A DNA stretch of 64,000 bases from the NCBI RefSeq assembly GCF_945859705.1, contig NC_079137.1:82419150-82483149 (forward strand). The letters run 5' to 3'. Position 1 is the stretch's first letter. Every line of letters begins with the position of its first letter. Made by a program: the position numbers and the translations under genes. The notes under the pieces were generated by a model that was given only the letters and a program-made list of their open reading frames with translations, made no database searches and was not told the DNA's origin. Shown here in pieces: positions 36,101 to 51,100 of this stretch. Source of the DNA: Episyrphus balteatus. Taxonomy: Eukaryota; Arthropoda; Insecta; Diptera; Syrphidae.

Positions 36101-39100
36101 TTTTCCACAACTAAACTGAAGATAAAGACTTGGCCCAGTAATTTTGTGAGTGTCTGTTTTTTTTTATTTGACATCAGATTTTATGTTTCAATCAGCTGTT
36201 CAAAGTTAAAGTGACAGAAGCGCGCTTTGAAGATTTCTCAACGTAACACGACAAAGCGTCTGGCAAAGCGTAATTGTGTTTCTGCTTTAAATCGTTACAC
36301 ATACAATTATTTCGCACGTAAATCCATGAAAAGGGTCCTTGGGCCTTATATCTATGTAAATTGTTAGAGTCCTTAAGTTACTAGGACATCTTACGGTAAA
36401 AGCTAAATTTATTGGCAGCTATGCATTCATGTATTCAAATATCAAATATTAAATATCCAATCCAAAAATAATCATAGACAGCGCTATCAAATAAATACAA
36501 GGGATTTTGTTGATTTGATTAAAGATGTCAAATTCATATAGCCCATCTAACTGCATGCAAAATAAGAACAACCATTGCTTTGTTGAAACTGACAGATACA
36601 ATAGGCCTGTTTGGATACTGCCTAAAACACAAATATTTCTACTTTGTTCAACTTTTCTAACCCAATTTCATGTACTCTAAAACTGTAGTTTTTCACAATA
36701 AAGAGCGTTCCGAGAGAAAACAATTTCCCCTTGCAAATTTCTGCCCTTAGAATTGCTTTGAACAAAAATCTGAGATCTGTTAAAAGCTAGTCCTATCCAT
36801 AAACAAAAAATACCAAGACTGGAAACTCGGCGGTCAACTGACGTTTGCCTACAAGCTGCGAGGTGTGGTGAATGTCGTGAACCTATCGTTGTGTTCGTGT
36901 CAAATGTGTGGTGAATGTCGTGAATCTATAAATGTGTGCGTGTTAACGTCATTTACCAACGTGGTGGCTTTCACATATATTCACAGACAGCAATGTACAC
37001 AAAAGGGTTTTGGGGGGAAAGACGTACGAAATTTTCCAGTCTTGGTATTTTTTGTTTATGGTCCTATCGCTGTTCTTTTTTATTTGTTCTTGTCGCACAA
37101 CATAAATAAAACTAACTACCGTATGTTTTTAGCCCTGTTCCATTGGAGGTGGTAGTCAACTAAGATGTTTTGCTAAATCTAGTACTCATGCTCTTCTTCC
37201 CGAGTAGATACGATTTGTATTGAATTCGTTGAGAGTGTGTTCCATAGAAAATCGCTAGTAAACTACTAGTAATACTTTGCCACCTTCCAAAGGAACAGGG
37301 CTTTTAAAAAAGTAGTTGCATAATTTTTCTTTCTCTGAGAAAATTTCATCCCCACCTCTTAAAATTTGACAGGTTTTGTATTTTGTTCGAAAAGAACCCA
37401 CACAGACCTAATGTTGATGAAAGAAGGGGCGTATTCATAAAAACTGTTTAAACTAAACTGCTTTAAAAAAAAAAAACTCGATTTTATTTTAATCTGTTTG
37501 GGTCATTTCCAATTGGCAGAACTGGCTTATCAGAATTTTATCCTTTGGAACCTTATTTTACGAAACATAATCCCACAAATTCAAGGCTCAATATTTTATT
37601 TATTTCGAACCTACTTAGCTAGAAAGATTGTTAAAAGGCTTCTGTAGTATTGCTGTTGGATCACTGACATTTCTGCAAGTGGTTTTCTAAGTAAATTACT
37701 TAAGATACCTACCTAGCAAAAATGATAGCTCTTTCTGATAAGGTTCTTTGGAGCCACTGTGTTATATTGATTCTATTCCGTTACATGAACAAGGTTTGTG
37801 TAAGTAAGTCACATCTACTTCATGAACTTCTAACTTGAGTGTTAGATATATTAAAAGTTTTATTTATCAAATAAAGAAACGAAATGGAACTTTTCCAGTC
37901 AACAATTTTCCTAACTATCAACTCAGTACTTCAAGTGGAAACCCAGCAATGGAATGTCACATTTTTTTTGCTGCGGGCTTGAAAAAAACCTATAAACTTA
38001 TCATATATATTTGAATCTAATAAAAAAAATAACTATCACTATCTCATAATCTAATCAACACCTTCTGACTTGTTCTTTTCACAAAAAAAAATAAGTTATA
38101 TTGAAAAATCTATTAACTTAGGCCATAACAATATTTAAAAAGCAATTTATTTCACTATCAAAGCACTTAAGCACATTTTACCGTGAACGTTTTTTTAAAA
38201 AAGTGATAAGGAAGTTTGAAAACCGCGAGGAGCCACATTTTATTATAGACTCTCGCTCGCTCGTATGAATGGAGTATGGGTATTATGGGGGTACACTTTA
38301 ATAAGTAGAGAGAGGTTCGTCGCAGAGTCGAAGTCGTACCTCGTCTACTCGTACCACAAACACAAAGCGACGACGACGATCGACAACGACGTCTACAACG
38401 ACGATGAGATTATTCGATTCGCCGCTATACATTTTGTTGTTGCTTTTGAGCTGATACAACTTTGGTATAGAGTGTGTATAGAGTCAGAGTCTGGCTTTTT
38501 ATTGGAAAGGTACACGAAACACGATTTCAATTCAGTTTCAGTTTGTCAGTTTGAGGTTAAACAACGGCTACCGCTTAGCTGCTGCTGCTGACACATTCTC
38601 CTATCTCTCGCTCGTCCGTCTCGGCCGTTCTGTGTGCGTTTTCTTTGCGCAACCGTCAAACAGACCAAAATCAAACCAACAAAAAAAAATATACACAAAA
38701 TATTTGAATGAAACGTTGGAATTTTTGTCAAGGGTCGCTCGAAATTTGATGTTACATGCGATGATGTGCACTTATATGTGATCCGACGATCGGCATTGTA
38801 TCTATATCTACCTGACTACATATCTCTCTTTTTTTATTATCGCAATCGATACTTTTTTTTGGTTTTCATTTTCGGGTAAATATAGAATTTCGTGGGTTTG
38901 ATTGAATCAGCGCTCCTCGTGTCGTGTATAAGCATGTTGGGGTTTACCTATTTGTAACAAGCAAACGAAGGTGCAAATTAAATAAACAAAAGTAGTAGAA
39001 TCAATATTGGCATAAACTAGAATCGGGAACGGCATACTATAATATCGAAGTGAATCGAATCGAATAGATTCCGATAAGTATTCTTATCATTGACTATAGG

Positions 39101-42100
39101 AGCACTATGTAAGCTTTATTGCAATATCATAAATTAATTGTCTGTGATTTTGTTGTGTTGCTTTCTGTGTTGCCATTATTTTATGGACTTGGCAAAGCGG
39201 CTTCTTGGAAGACAACGCAGCCAAGACTTGAACGTAAACGTGTGTGCTTGTGTGAAAAAGAATGAGAGCATATACAACTCCGTTCCCGGTGTGACTTCTT
39301 CACAATCCATTCTGTCCGGTTTAGTTCTTTTTTTTAAAATTCCTTCTTTACCAAGAAGAAAACGTTAAGAAAACCAAGTTTTTTTTTGTTTGTTTTATTG
39401 CAAATGAAGACGTTTCTTCCTCAAAATATTAACAAAAAGAATAAAAAATAAATTCGCACTAAAGATACAAACGAAAAAACGTGAGTCAGAATCGGGCCGA
39501 AACAGTGAAAAGACAGCGGCAAGTGTTTGAAGGTTTATTCGTTTTGTTTTACGGTCAGAGATTTGTATCTGATTTTTGCAGTTTTTATTTTTTTAATGCC
39601 TTTCTGTGGCCAAAGTCCAAAGAAGTGAAAACCGGGCATCTAAATTTAGAGATACCAAAAATAACATTTCTACCACACAAAAAATACAAAAAACACCAAT
39701 GTGAACTCCGCAACAATTCAGTGACAATCATCATAAAGTTTGGCCCTTTTGGTCTGTCTCGCTATATACGGACCAAGGTACCTAACAATCTCTCTAAACA
39801 GCAGACAGACAGATCCAAGCATTGTTGGATCCACCGCAACACAAGAGATGTCTTTAAAGGATAAACTATTTCAAAATACTTGGGGCAGCAACAAAACGAC
39901 TGGTCGCCGGTCTGGAAGTGGGTATAGCTGCAGTTTTTTAGGTAACTCATCACTCATTACCGTGGGAGCTTTTTGGTTTTTCTTTTATGTTATGGTCTTG
40001 GACAAAAGAATGTGGTATGCTGGCTGGCTGATGGGTTTCGCCACATTTAATTTTAGTTTTTTGTCATAAATATTTTGTTAAGTTATTGTGCTTGTCCATC
40101 AGATAGGAAGAATGCATGGGAATTGTATTACAAACATTGGTTTTTTTGTTATTCGTTTCATAAAGAATGATCAAGATCATCATTTAAATATTTTGGTACT
40201 TTTTTTAAGTAAAGATTGGCAACTTTTTTCTTAAAGCTACGTACACACTACACAGATTATAATACTTGTCAAAGAAATAACATCAAATGCAGTTTTTGAG
40301 CAAATACGTCCTTAATGCTCAGTAAATATTTCTTTCTCCATGTGCATTCTACAATCTACACACACTTAGCCGAAGAAATAAAAAAAAAAATCATCCCCTA
40401 ACAAATAAAATCTTTTCATATTTTTTTTGACAGCCATAGTGAGGAATGGTTTTTCTGGGAAAATGTACTGAATGAATCTTAGGAGTATACACAGCAGATT
40501 ACCCAATTAATTGTGCATTGTGCATTGTGCCTTAAACGTCAAACATCAATTGTGTAAATGGTGTAATAAAAAAATTTCCAAATCTGTCAACAAGAAAAGT
40601 GACAACCATTATTTTGCAAACTGACAGGTACAAAGTTACTAGGTATAATCTTTAAACACTCTTTATGAATTTGTTAATTTGCAGTTAGAACATGTTTACA
40701 GAAAAGTTTTGATGGATGAGTTTGCAAAGACAAAGGAAGTATTTTTTTTTTTTTCAAATAAAAATGTCATTTCATCAAAGTGCAAATTTTGACATTTGTT
40801 AATAAAGGAGAGAGTCACTTTTCCAATAAAATTGCTTAAATTGGAAAGATTTTGTTTGACAGCTTACAAATGAGACACAGAAAAACGCGTTGACAGCTAA
40901 GATGACACTTGCGCTGACAAACAGTTTTTGGGTCTTACACTGACGACGCGTTGACACAGCGAAGACAATGTGTGATGTAAAAATGGTTCTTAAAATTTAT
41001 ATTCAAGCAAAATTCGTAATAAACCCAAAGTAAAATGGCCAAGATAAAACTAAAGCAAACTATTCTTTAAAAGTTCTTATAAATTGGCAAGAATCGAATT
41101 CCACGTTGGGCGCCAAAAAATTCTCAAACCTCGTGCCCTATCAAAATTAACTTTTTTTTTCAAATAAGAAAATGATCTTGGCCCCAGGAAGAAGATTGAC
41201 TCGATTTGTTTTAAGAGGGTATAAGCCACAAAATATTTTATAACTGGTGTTGGTAAAAGGGCTAACTAAAATTAATTTGTCAAATGCTTAGGAAAAATAC
41301 CCACACCTCTGTTAGAGCCGTTTGCTGAATCGAAACTTAAGCGTTTATGTTCTACATAAATCGTTATGTGACAGTTTACGCAGAGGAAAAAGTAGTGAAT
41401 AAGAGTTTATGTTCTATTTAAATTATTTAAGTTTCGTTTCAGCAAATGACCCTTAAATAAATTTGATGTCATGATCAAACAACAAAATATATAAGCTTCC
41501 TAAAAACACACGACAGTTTTGTGAAGTGAAAAATAAACATGCTATAGGTTAGGTACACAATTGTCCCACACTAAGCTAAGTACTTTTCTACCTAAAACGT
41601 TTTACACCTTTTTTTCTGTCAAACAATTCGAAAGAAAAAATATTTATGTTTCGTTAAAGGCTTACCTACCAGGTTACATCAACGTAAAAACTTTCCTATC
41701 TTTGTGTGCATCTAAAAGAGTTTATTATTAAAGTTAATTACACGGGTCTTTACGGATTTCATTGGTCATGTCATAAAGTTTTTTTTTTTTTCTTTTTCAT
41801 GTATAAATCAAAACATCAAAACAAATCATCTGTCGTTACCTAAAAACACTCATTAGTCTTTCTACATTTTTTGTTTTTGTTTTCTAAGATACATAAGCTA
41901 ATTCTATGATTGCACTCATGACTTAGCGCACTATACCGCAGTTTGAAACTTATTTCACCATCTCTCACTAATTGACCCATTTTTCTTTCTCCCCAATATA
42001 CTGGAAAACAAAACACAAATGACTCAAGACTGCAACGCAAATCTAGTCTTAAACTCTCTCCTTTTTTCCAGCATAAACTCTTACCTTAAAATATTACCTA

Positions 42101-45100
42101 ACACAATCTTTTACTGAAAAAAAAAACAACAAAAAATAACTTAAGACCCGTATAAATACGAGGCTCTTAATTGAAAACGGAAAATAAGACAAAAAACAAA
42201 AAAACACAACAATCATCAACTACTTCAGACTCATTAAAACGGGTGAAAGCATCGAGTAGTTACGGAAGTTATACTCTCTGTTAGTACCCTATATCTTTAG
42301 TTTGGAATACAAAAAAAAAAAAAAATGTAAAATTCACCCAGGTCCATAACCCCTTTCTTGAGATTTATTTTAAAATCTCTTTCAAGTCATTGATAGCAGT
42401 GCTACAGCAGCAATATAATAATAATAATAATAATTCTGGTTGGCTATATTGGCGAGCTTTTAATTGTTGTTCCCCTGTCCGCTGACATTGCCGTCATCGT
42501 CATCTCAAACCTGATGCGCGGTGGTGCAAAAGTTAAGTGCTGCGAGTATAAGATACAACCCATTAGATACTTTATTACATCTTTTATGCTCAGTAGTTAC
42601 GGCTACAACGACGACGACTAAAATCGGTAGTAGCTAGCTAGGTAGCACTAACAGCAACAGCAGCAGCCTTTTAAGACTCCAGTCAATTAAAATGTAATGA
42701 AAAAAACTTGTCTCTTGTGAAATTTACAACTCATTAACCAGGGCAAAAAGAGATAGTACCTACCCCGAATGACTTTTCGAAAGAGAAAGAGGAAACCAGT
42801 TGTGGGGATAGAGGGTCCGTCGTCGTGTCCGACTGTTGGCTTTTTTTTTGTTTAGCTTTATTTTGCGTATATCTTAATGTGCTTTGAATGGTTGGTCCTC
42901 TAGGATGAGATAACTTCCATCTGAGCAAAAACGAGTTAGTAAAATTACACTACGTTTCGTTTGATTAGAGGCACATTAAAACTAAAAAGATATCTGCACC
43001 AGCCCTCTTGTCTATGGAAGTACCCCTACTGCTTTAACAATGTTGCATTCGCCGTTCCTTTAGAAGTGGTAAACAACTCATGAGTAGACCATCTAGTGAA
43101 TTTACTACTTGAACTACTCATTCTTTTCCAGATGGGAATTGCATTGATTTCGTTGAAAGTGCGTTCCATTGAATATCGCTCGCAAAGGGACAGGGCTAAC
43201 ATTAGCCCTGTTCCATTGGAGGTGGTAGTTTACTCGTGAACTAAAATCTAGTACAAAAACTACTCATTCCTATCACCTCGAGTAGCAGATCATGTTAATT
43301 GTAGTACTAGATCTACTTATGAGTAAACTACCACCTCCAACGGGGTGTAGAGGTAGAGGATTCGTTGTCAGTTCGTAAAAATCGACTACTTTTTTTGTCA
43401 AAACTGATTTTGGATAAATTCATTTAGAGCTAATGTGCGTAAGCAACGCACAAATAAATAATGAGCAATGTTGGTTTTAAACTTAATTTAAAACAAGCTT
43501 AATTCAGTGTTGTTTTGGCGATCATATAGCCAGGGATAGCAGTAAACACCCTCTCCGAACTCAATCTCTCTATTCTTCATGTAAAAGTAATATGTCTTCT
43601 TCAAGTTGAAATGAAAATTAACTGCCTGAAAAATGGCTCGTTATACATAGATTAAAGGCTTGGCCACACCGGAGGGTATGCGGTATAGCGGTAACGATAT
43701 TTGTACTAAAAAAATTCCACACCTGAACGTTGATGTGTCAGTTTGGAATTTTTTTCATACAAGTACCCTCACCGCTACCCGTACCGCTACCGCATACCCT
43801 CCAGTGTGGCCAAGCCTTAAATTGTGTAAACCCAAACGAGCGATTCAAGCATAATTAATTGTTGAACTCAATCTTACAAATAAGAAAGAGTTTAAAATTG
43901 CTTAATGAAACTGGGCATTACCTGTCAAAAATATAATCATATCTGAACACTTCAATTTACTTTTTTCTGAACGCTTCTATTTGACGTTTGGATTCATTTT
44001 GGATATAATAGGCGTGTTCCACGTTGAGTAAATTCTGTGTTCTCAGTGAGAAAAAATTATCCGTGTTTAAAATACTGGGGTCGAACTACGGCATACGTTC
44101 GTTAACGTATTAACGCTTTATGTCTCTATCATTTTCTTCTGATTAAATAGAGAGAGCAATTGTCAAAACGTTAACGAACGTATGCCGTAGTTCGACCCCT
44201 GATTTCAAGAAGAATGCAATCAATTTTTTGTTGAATTAATCAATACTTCCATTTGCACTATTTTGCCAATAAAAGACATTACCTGTCAGTTGGGTTGCAA
44301 AAAACGAGGTCCAAAAAAAATGTCTCCAAATTCGTCTAATCAATTGCACCGGATTGTAAATGTGTAGGTGCACCTCACAGTTTGTAATTGAAAGATTTTT
44401 GTTTTTCTGTTTAAAAATCTTAATAATTAATCATCACCATTACCTCATATGCCTACATAAATTAAAGTCGAGTTGTGACTATTTAGACTAAAAATGGTGT
44501 TCATTAAAATCACGTCATATCATTTTAAAAATTTATATGAAATAAAATACCAGTAGTATAGTTGCCTTTTTTCTTCCCACTTTCCTTCCTCTACCTGATG
44601 TCTAGGAAAAACAGTTGTTGGGTTGAGAGGCTACCAACAAACCGAAATTGAAATTTGAAAAAAATAAAAAATCTCTGTCAACATGGATATGTGTGTTTTT
44701 ATTAAATAAACAGATGTATGTCATAGTCGAGAGAGAGGTACAACTCGCCCATGAGCCATGAGTATCTAGTATGTTTGGGTGATATCACTTCCTGTCTCGT
44801 TAATATGGATTGCATGACTCTGAGTTCTAACTGAAATTTGTTTGGACCTTAGAGCCACAGATGATGAAAGAGTATCTAGTTGTTTTTATTTTTTTATTTT
44901 TATGTAGCTCACGAAGCTTAGGTGGGCTGTGTGTTGTGTGTTAGGTATATATATTTTCTATTTGTACACTTTTTTTTGTTACTCTTTTGCGATAAGATAA
45001 CACTTGTTTTTATGTTCCAACAGGTAATATTGTGTTCAACATTATTTTCTACGCCTTGCGTCATTACAAGCTTTTATTTTTTTATGCAATATTATTTGAG

Positions 45101-48100
45101 GAATCATTGCTAATAAAAGATATTTTTTCTAAGAATGATGGTTAAGGAGTTGATGGCAGTTATTTTTATATGATTTAAAATTTTTTTCGAAAAAATTGAT
45201 CAATCTGGTAATATAGCTAATCAGTTTGTGATATAACAGGAGTAGGTTGAGATTTATCCTGAATTCTGACAAAAATCACTCCGAATCTCAACCAATTTAC
45301 AATTTTGCTTCTATAAATCCTTACAGAAGCTGTAAAGCTTAGGACATTTTACTGCAGTAGTACCCGTAAAGCTTTATAGAAGCAAAATGTAATCAAGGAA
45401 TACTTGGACATACATTTAAAATAATTTTTTTTGTATAAAACTTACAGAATCTTCAATAGTACCTGTAAAGCTTTACAGAAGCAAAATTCAATCGTCAAAT
45501 TCTAAGTAAAGTGACATGCATTTGCCTATCAGTCTCTTTTTCCCCCATGATTTACATCACTTTTAACATCTGTACAACTTGCCTCAATTGCCATCAGCTC
45601 CCTGACCAATTATTTGACTTGTCAATCAGTATTTATATTAAAGGCGCCAGAAATCTAGATCCGTCAATTTAGAAGTCTTTTTGTTTTTTTTTTTATTATT
45701 TCTCTTGTGGGTGGTAAACAGAAGCTTAATAATTTTTAATAAACTTGTTGCTAATTCGCCATATCGTAGGTTGGTGAACTCATCAAAATAAGGCAATCTA
45801 ATCGTTTATATCTAAACAAAATTTAACAATAAATAGTATGACACAGTGTTTATACGAAGTTTTTTTTCTGTGAGTAGGGTTGTTTGGTTACACATTCCAA
45901 TGAATTGAGACACGAGAATAAATTTATTAAGTGAGAAGAATACAACAACAAAAAACACATATCTGAATTGATTTGTTTGTTTTTGTTTCTGCGTAGCGAC
46001 ACACTTTTTATGAATTAAGATGTTAAGTGTTGTATAACTATTAGTATTTTTTTTTCAGTAGAGGTGTTGTTTTGCGGATCAAATTTAAATTGTATTTTGT
46101 TGCACAAAATGTGAATTCAATTATTTTTGCTTGATAAACATTTTAAAAAAACTGACAAAAAAAAAACGTAGAGAGTGTTTTTTAGAGGCATAGATAAATA
46201 AAACCCTACAAATTCAATGTAATTACCAAAATTCTGGGTTAATTAGCTTATAAATGTCATGCCATTTAATATTTAAAAATAATTTTTGGCATATGTCATC
46301 CTCGACAGCTTTAAGAACCATATAAAAATTGGGTCACTGTGGTGTATGAGTAACTTTTTTTTGTAAATTATTTACTACCGAAGTTATAATTACATGATTC
46401 ATAGACATTAGTCATCATTCATAATAAATTGATAAATAAATTCTTGAATGACATAATTATGACATAAATTCATTGAATAATGAAATTAAATAAAGCGCAA
46501 AAATTCAGTAAAACGTTTATATACAGAATGTCGCAAAAGTAATGATCTTTAGAGGTCCATATGAACTGTGAACTCTGGCATAAAAAATGTTTAAATAAAC
46601 GATCTATGCACATTTTGCAAAATGCAAAATCAATTACAAAACAAACCGAAAAATGTATTAAAAATGACTTTCAAAACATAACCTGCTGACATGATTTTCC
46701 ATGTTTTCTTTATTAATTCGCTTTAATTTAATATAAAAACTCATTTCAAGTTATTCACCATCACCACACACTATAATATTTCCGGCTGTGTTAATAAATC
46801 TTATTTAATTTTATACCATAACCAAAAATGAGAAGACCCACTATAACAATATATACACTTTCGTGCGTGAAATAGCCTCATTTAAATCATTAAACTTAAA
46901 CCTTCTACAATATTATTTTGATTTTATATTTTAAGGTCACGACTTAAGCCTTAAGCCAACATTAAATTAGAGATAACACCATTGTCAACAAATTTTTGTC
47001 AGTCTCTTTCTTACCATATTTGGTGTACTCTTTTGCTCGCCCAACTGACCCAATATATGTTTGAAATCGAGGTAGGTGTGTGACACATAGACTGACACTT
47101 TAAGCGTGGAAACTCCTAAACAAATTTAGCAAAATATGTCTCGGGTACTTTATTGAATTTTGTAACATTCAGTTCCGTTCAAATTCAAATACGGATATGG
47201 CAAAGTGTGTGGCCCACACACGTTCATGATTTGAAAAAAAAAGACAATATTAAACCAAAAATAATGTAGGTTATCTCTGTTATATTGTGATACACTCGTA
47301 CTAACAGCTTTTGATGTCAACAAAAAACTAAAACTATTAATCTGAAATTTAAGAACGCGCAATTCAACCTCATAAAAAGAAATAAAACTAGAAAAAAACA
47401 AAACAAAAAAAAGTTACACAAAAATGGTCTTTTGTTTATGCTTTCAGTCGCGATTTAAATCAAAACACACCTAAAATAAGTATTAAATAAGATTTATGGT
47501 GACAGAGTGCGGCTTTTACATGGTATTTCTCCATAGGTAGTCAAAAGGTCTACGGTTTCTTCGTCTGACGGTTTGACTGTTTGTAGAATTTCTATTCTTT
47601 TGTTTCGAATTCGAATGTCAAGTCAATTCTTCATTAACCATATTAATATTCGCATTCAAATTTCGAATTAAGTTTTTTTTTTATTTTTGATAGAGATGAT
47701 CGAATTACTGGTTTGTTGCCTATTTTTAATTGGTTTTGATGTATCGTTTAAATTTTTATGAGCTTACACTCAGAAAAAAATGTATTTATTTAAAAAACAA
47801 GTGTGAACATGGGATTGAAGTTATACTTCTGTCAAACAGTATTTCACTTTTATCAAATTTTGTTCGTAACGTGTGAATAATGCACATGTAGCAGCTGAAT
47901 TAATATATGTACATAGATACTAAACATCATTTTGACATATGTCAAAAAGTAAATTTTAACTCTGATCAAAACGCTAGAAAAGAAGTTTAACTTCAAAAAT
48001 TAACTCCAGATTTAAATAAAGGGTAAATAACGATGATAAAAAACAAAACCGCCGTATGTACAATATACACGAAATCGGCTATAACTGAAATAATCAGGAT

Positions 48101-51100
48101 TTCTAACTGTCAATTTTGACAAGATGGATCCACAAAACGAAATAATGTCATATCTTGATTCAAATCTGTATAAGATTCCATCTAGCAGTTTTATGATATG
48201 AATTCCTTAAAATTCATTTGATTGTGTTCGGTAAAAAATAACTTTATTTTATACAAAAGAACTGATTTCTCTGAGTGTATATATTCTGACTTCATATTAT
48301 TTTATTTTTTACTTAATTGGCTTCATCAGCAAAACATTAAAAAATAAACAATTCATAGCATAAAAACACAACAAATGTAGATTGAATTTGTTTTTTTTTT
48401 TTCTCATAATTTCAATGACACAAAATAATCAGTGGTGACCAACCCATTCCCAAGGATTTATTACATCAATTTAAGAGCGAGGGTTTCAAAGGTTGACTTC
48501 TTATTGAAACCCCTCTAATGTATGTATATGATTGTGTCGTGTCTTGTTTGACTCACAATCAGTTTGCTGACAGCGCATTTGTATGAATTTCTTAAACAAC
48601 AATTTGTTATTATAAATGTAAAACAAAGAAACAAAAAAAAAAAACTTTTTTTTATTAAGTGCTCTAATAGAAATGGCTTATAAATAATCACACTACATAC
48701 ATAATTAGAACTGGTTGGTTGCCACTTAAATAGTTGTTTTGTTATTAGATAGAGTAGCAGAGTTTTTTTTTATACACATAAGTTGGTATCTCACGACCAC
48801 AATTATCATTCATTACCTAGCTGCTTATTTATATTTTTTTCTTGTTTGTGGTTCAAATCATTAAAATTGTATTATACTTGTAGTATACATAGTTTTGGCA
48901 AGACGTATTAAAAGAGACTACGTCATTTAGAAACAATGCTTCTACTACTTGTCGGCTTGTCGCATTCAGCATCAACACTGTTTTAACGCCTTTCAATTTT
49001 AAAAAGCTATTAAATTTTTTTTAAAGAGGTTAACATGCATTTGGAATAATTTAACGTTTTTTTTAGACATTAAACTACCGACTACGATTAAAGAGGTTTT
49101 TAAAGGTTTCACTTGTTTTATTATTAAAACAGTAATTTAAGTGTCACTTTAAGTTTTATTCCAAATGGTAAGGAAATTTATTTCCAAATTTGAATTGTAA
49201 AATATTTAAGGTACGAAAAAAAAACTTTCTAAAAGAAAATCTACTACTTAAATCATAGGATTCGGAGTAGCCCCAATTTAACCACAAAAACATGTTTTTC
49301 AGTCAATTTTGATCCAAGGGGAAGCTTATAGTTGAGCTATCAAATAAGATGGAATATAATTTGAAGGAATATATTTGACAGATTCTTTCAAGCAGAGTGG
49401 CGCAGTGGAAGCGTGCTGGGCCCATAACCCAGAGGTCCGAGGATCGAAACCTTGTTCTGCTAAAGATGTTTTTTTTTATTTGTGCGAAGAAAAATAATAA
49501 AATTTGTATATTTTTCTGAAAAACAAGTTTAGCTTTGAGGTTGGGAAGAAATATTAATAAGATACAGTAGGATTTGGTTTTTAAACAAATATCAATATGT
49601 AGGTGCGTAGTTTATTTATTTATGTAGGTACTAAAACATTATGGTGATTTTAGCTAAATCTACCTATTAAATTATATTATAATTAATTAACTTATTGATT
49701 AAGGAGGGTAAACTAATTCAGTGTTTACTAATGTTAAATTCTCCACTTAAAAATTGGACTAAAGTCTCCTAACTCATTTTCTTTTGTGATAGTTTAATTT
49801 TCGTGAGCCAAAACCATGAAAAAATTTAACTTATTTTCAGCTTCTTACATCATAACTATGACACAGTTATGATTTAAAAAAAAAATTAACAGAGAAAGTC
49901 AAACTGTGAAATAATAAAAATGGTATGTATTGTCTATTTATCAAGCGCATTTTGACAGCGATTTTTACTAAATGAATATTTTTTGTTTTCCCAGAAGCTT
50001 TTTTTTAACAATAGATCAAGAAATTAATTCATTTTTCACCTGTCTGCATACTCTTTTTTTCTATAAGTCTACAAATAAAAGTAGATAAGATAAGACTTGT
50101 TGGATTGGATTATAATTCATATTGTATAGCACAGCTTCCTATATATTATACTTGAAGATAGATTGTCCATTAGCTTTTAAAATATTCAAAAGAAGAATCA
50201 TACGAGAAGCTCCTGGTGTGTCATAATGTTTTTTTTTTGTCTAATTTAAAATGTTAATCTTAACGTATAATGAACAACAACAAAAAAATATTATTAAGTG
50301 GAAATATTATGCTAGAAAATTTTTATTTTAATGGATATTATTTTCCAAAAAAAACGCCTCTTTTGATGATGTTTTCTTCTTTTTAATCGTGGATTATTCC
50401 TTAATACAGTTTTTTTTTTATCTAATCGCATTGTTAATTGTGATTATCAATCAAATTAAGTTAAAAGGGAAAATTGTTGCTTTAATTTATGGCTTCAAAG
50501 AACACTATAAACATTATTCGAACTGAATGTTTAGATTAAGATTAAGTGGAAACAAAATGGTAGTTTTAGCAACTTTTAAAATAAGTTTGAATTTTATTGG
50601 ACTTATTGAAGCTTGAGTTTGACAAAAAAGTAACTCTTAAAATAAAATACCTGCTATTTTCTAAGGAATGTAAAATACTAATAAACACAATCTGTTTGAC
50701 ATTATATTCACGGTGATAGTGATTTCAAAGCTAATTTTTGAATTTAAAAATTTTGCATGATAAAAATTTGTTGACTTAGTGTGAAATATTTTGTAAAATA
50801 AATTGCATTACTCATAAAAAATAGTAAATAAAAATAAGAAAGGAACTAAGCAAATAAGTCCCCAAAGCGAAGCCACCTTTTTCCTATGATATTGTAGTAA
50901 AGATTGTGCAGGCGTCAGTGTATACTTTCAATGCAGATAAGGTTTGGTATTTCACATTTTATCTTTAGTTTTGTTTAACGCTTTTGATAAAATCATTTAC
51001 CTTATATTATAAATTGTTATTGGTCACTCGTCACTTTTCGCTTGCAATTTGTAACTTGCTAGTTTCCAAAAACCACCACGTGCGTCGCTTCACTTACTTT

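Noticed and set aside
39481..40069. Overlapping plus-strand frames of 127 and 109 codons
   Set aside because: No family resemblance, low-complexity Phe/Lys-rich composition, no supporting splice context.
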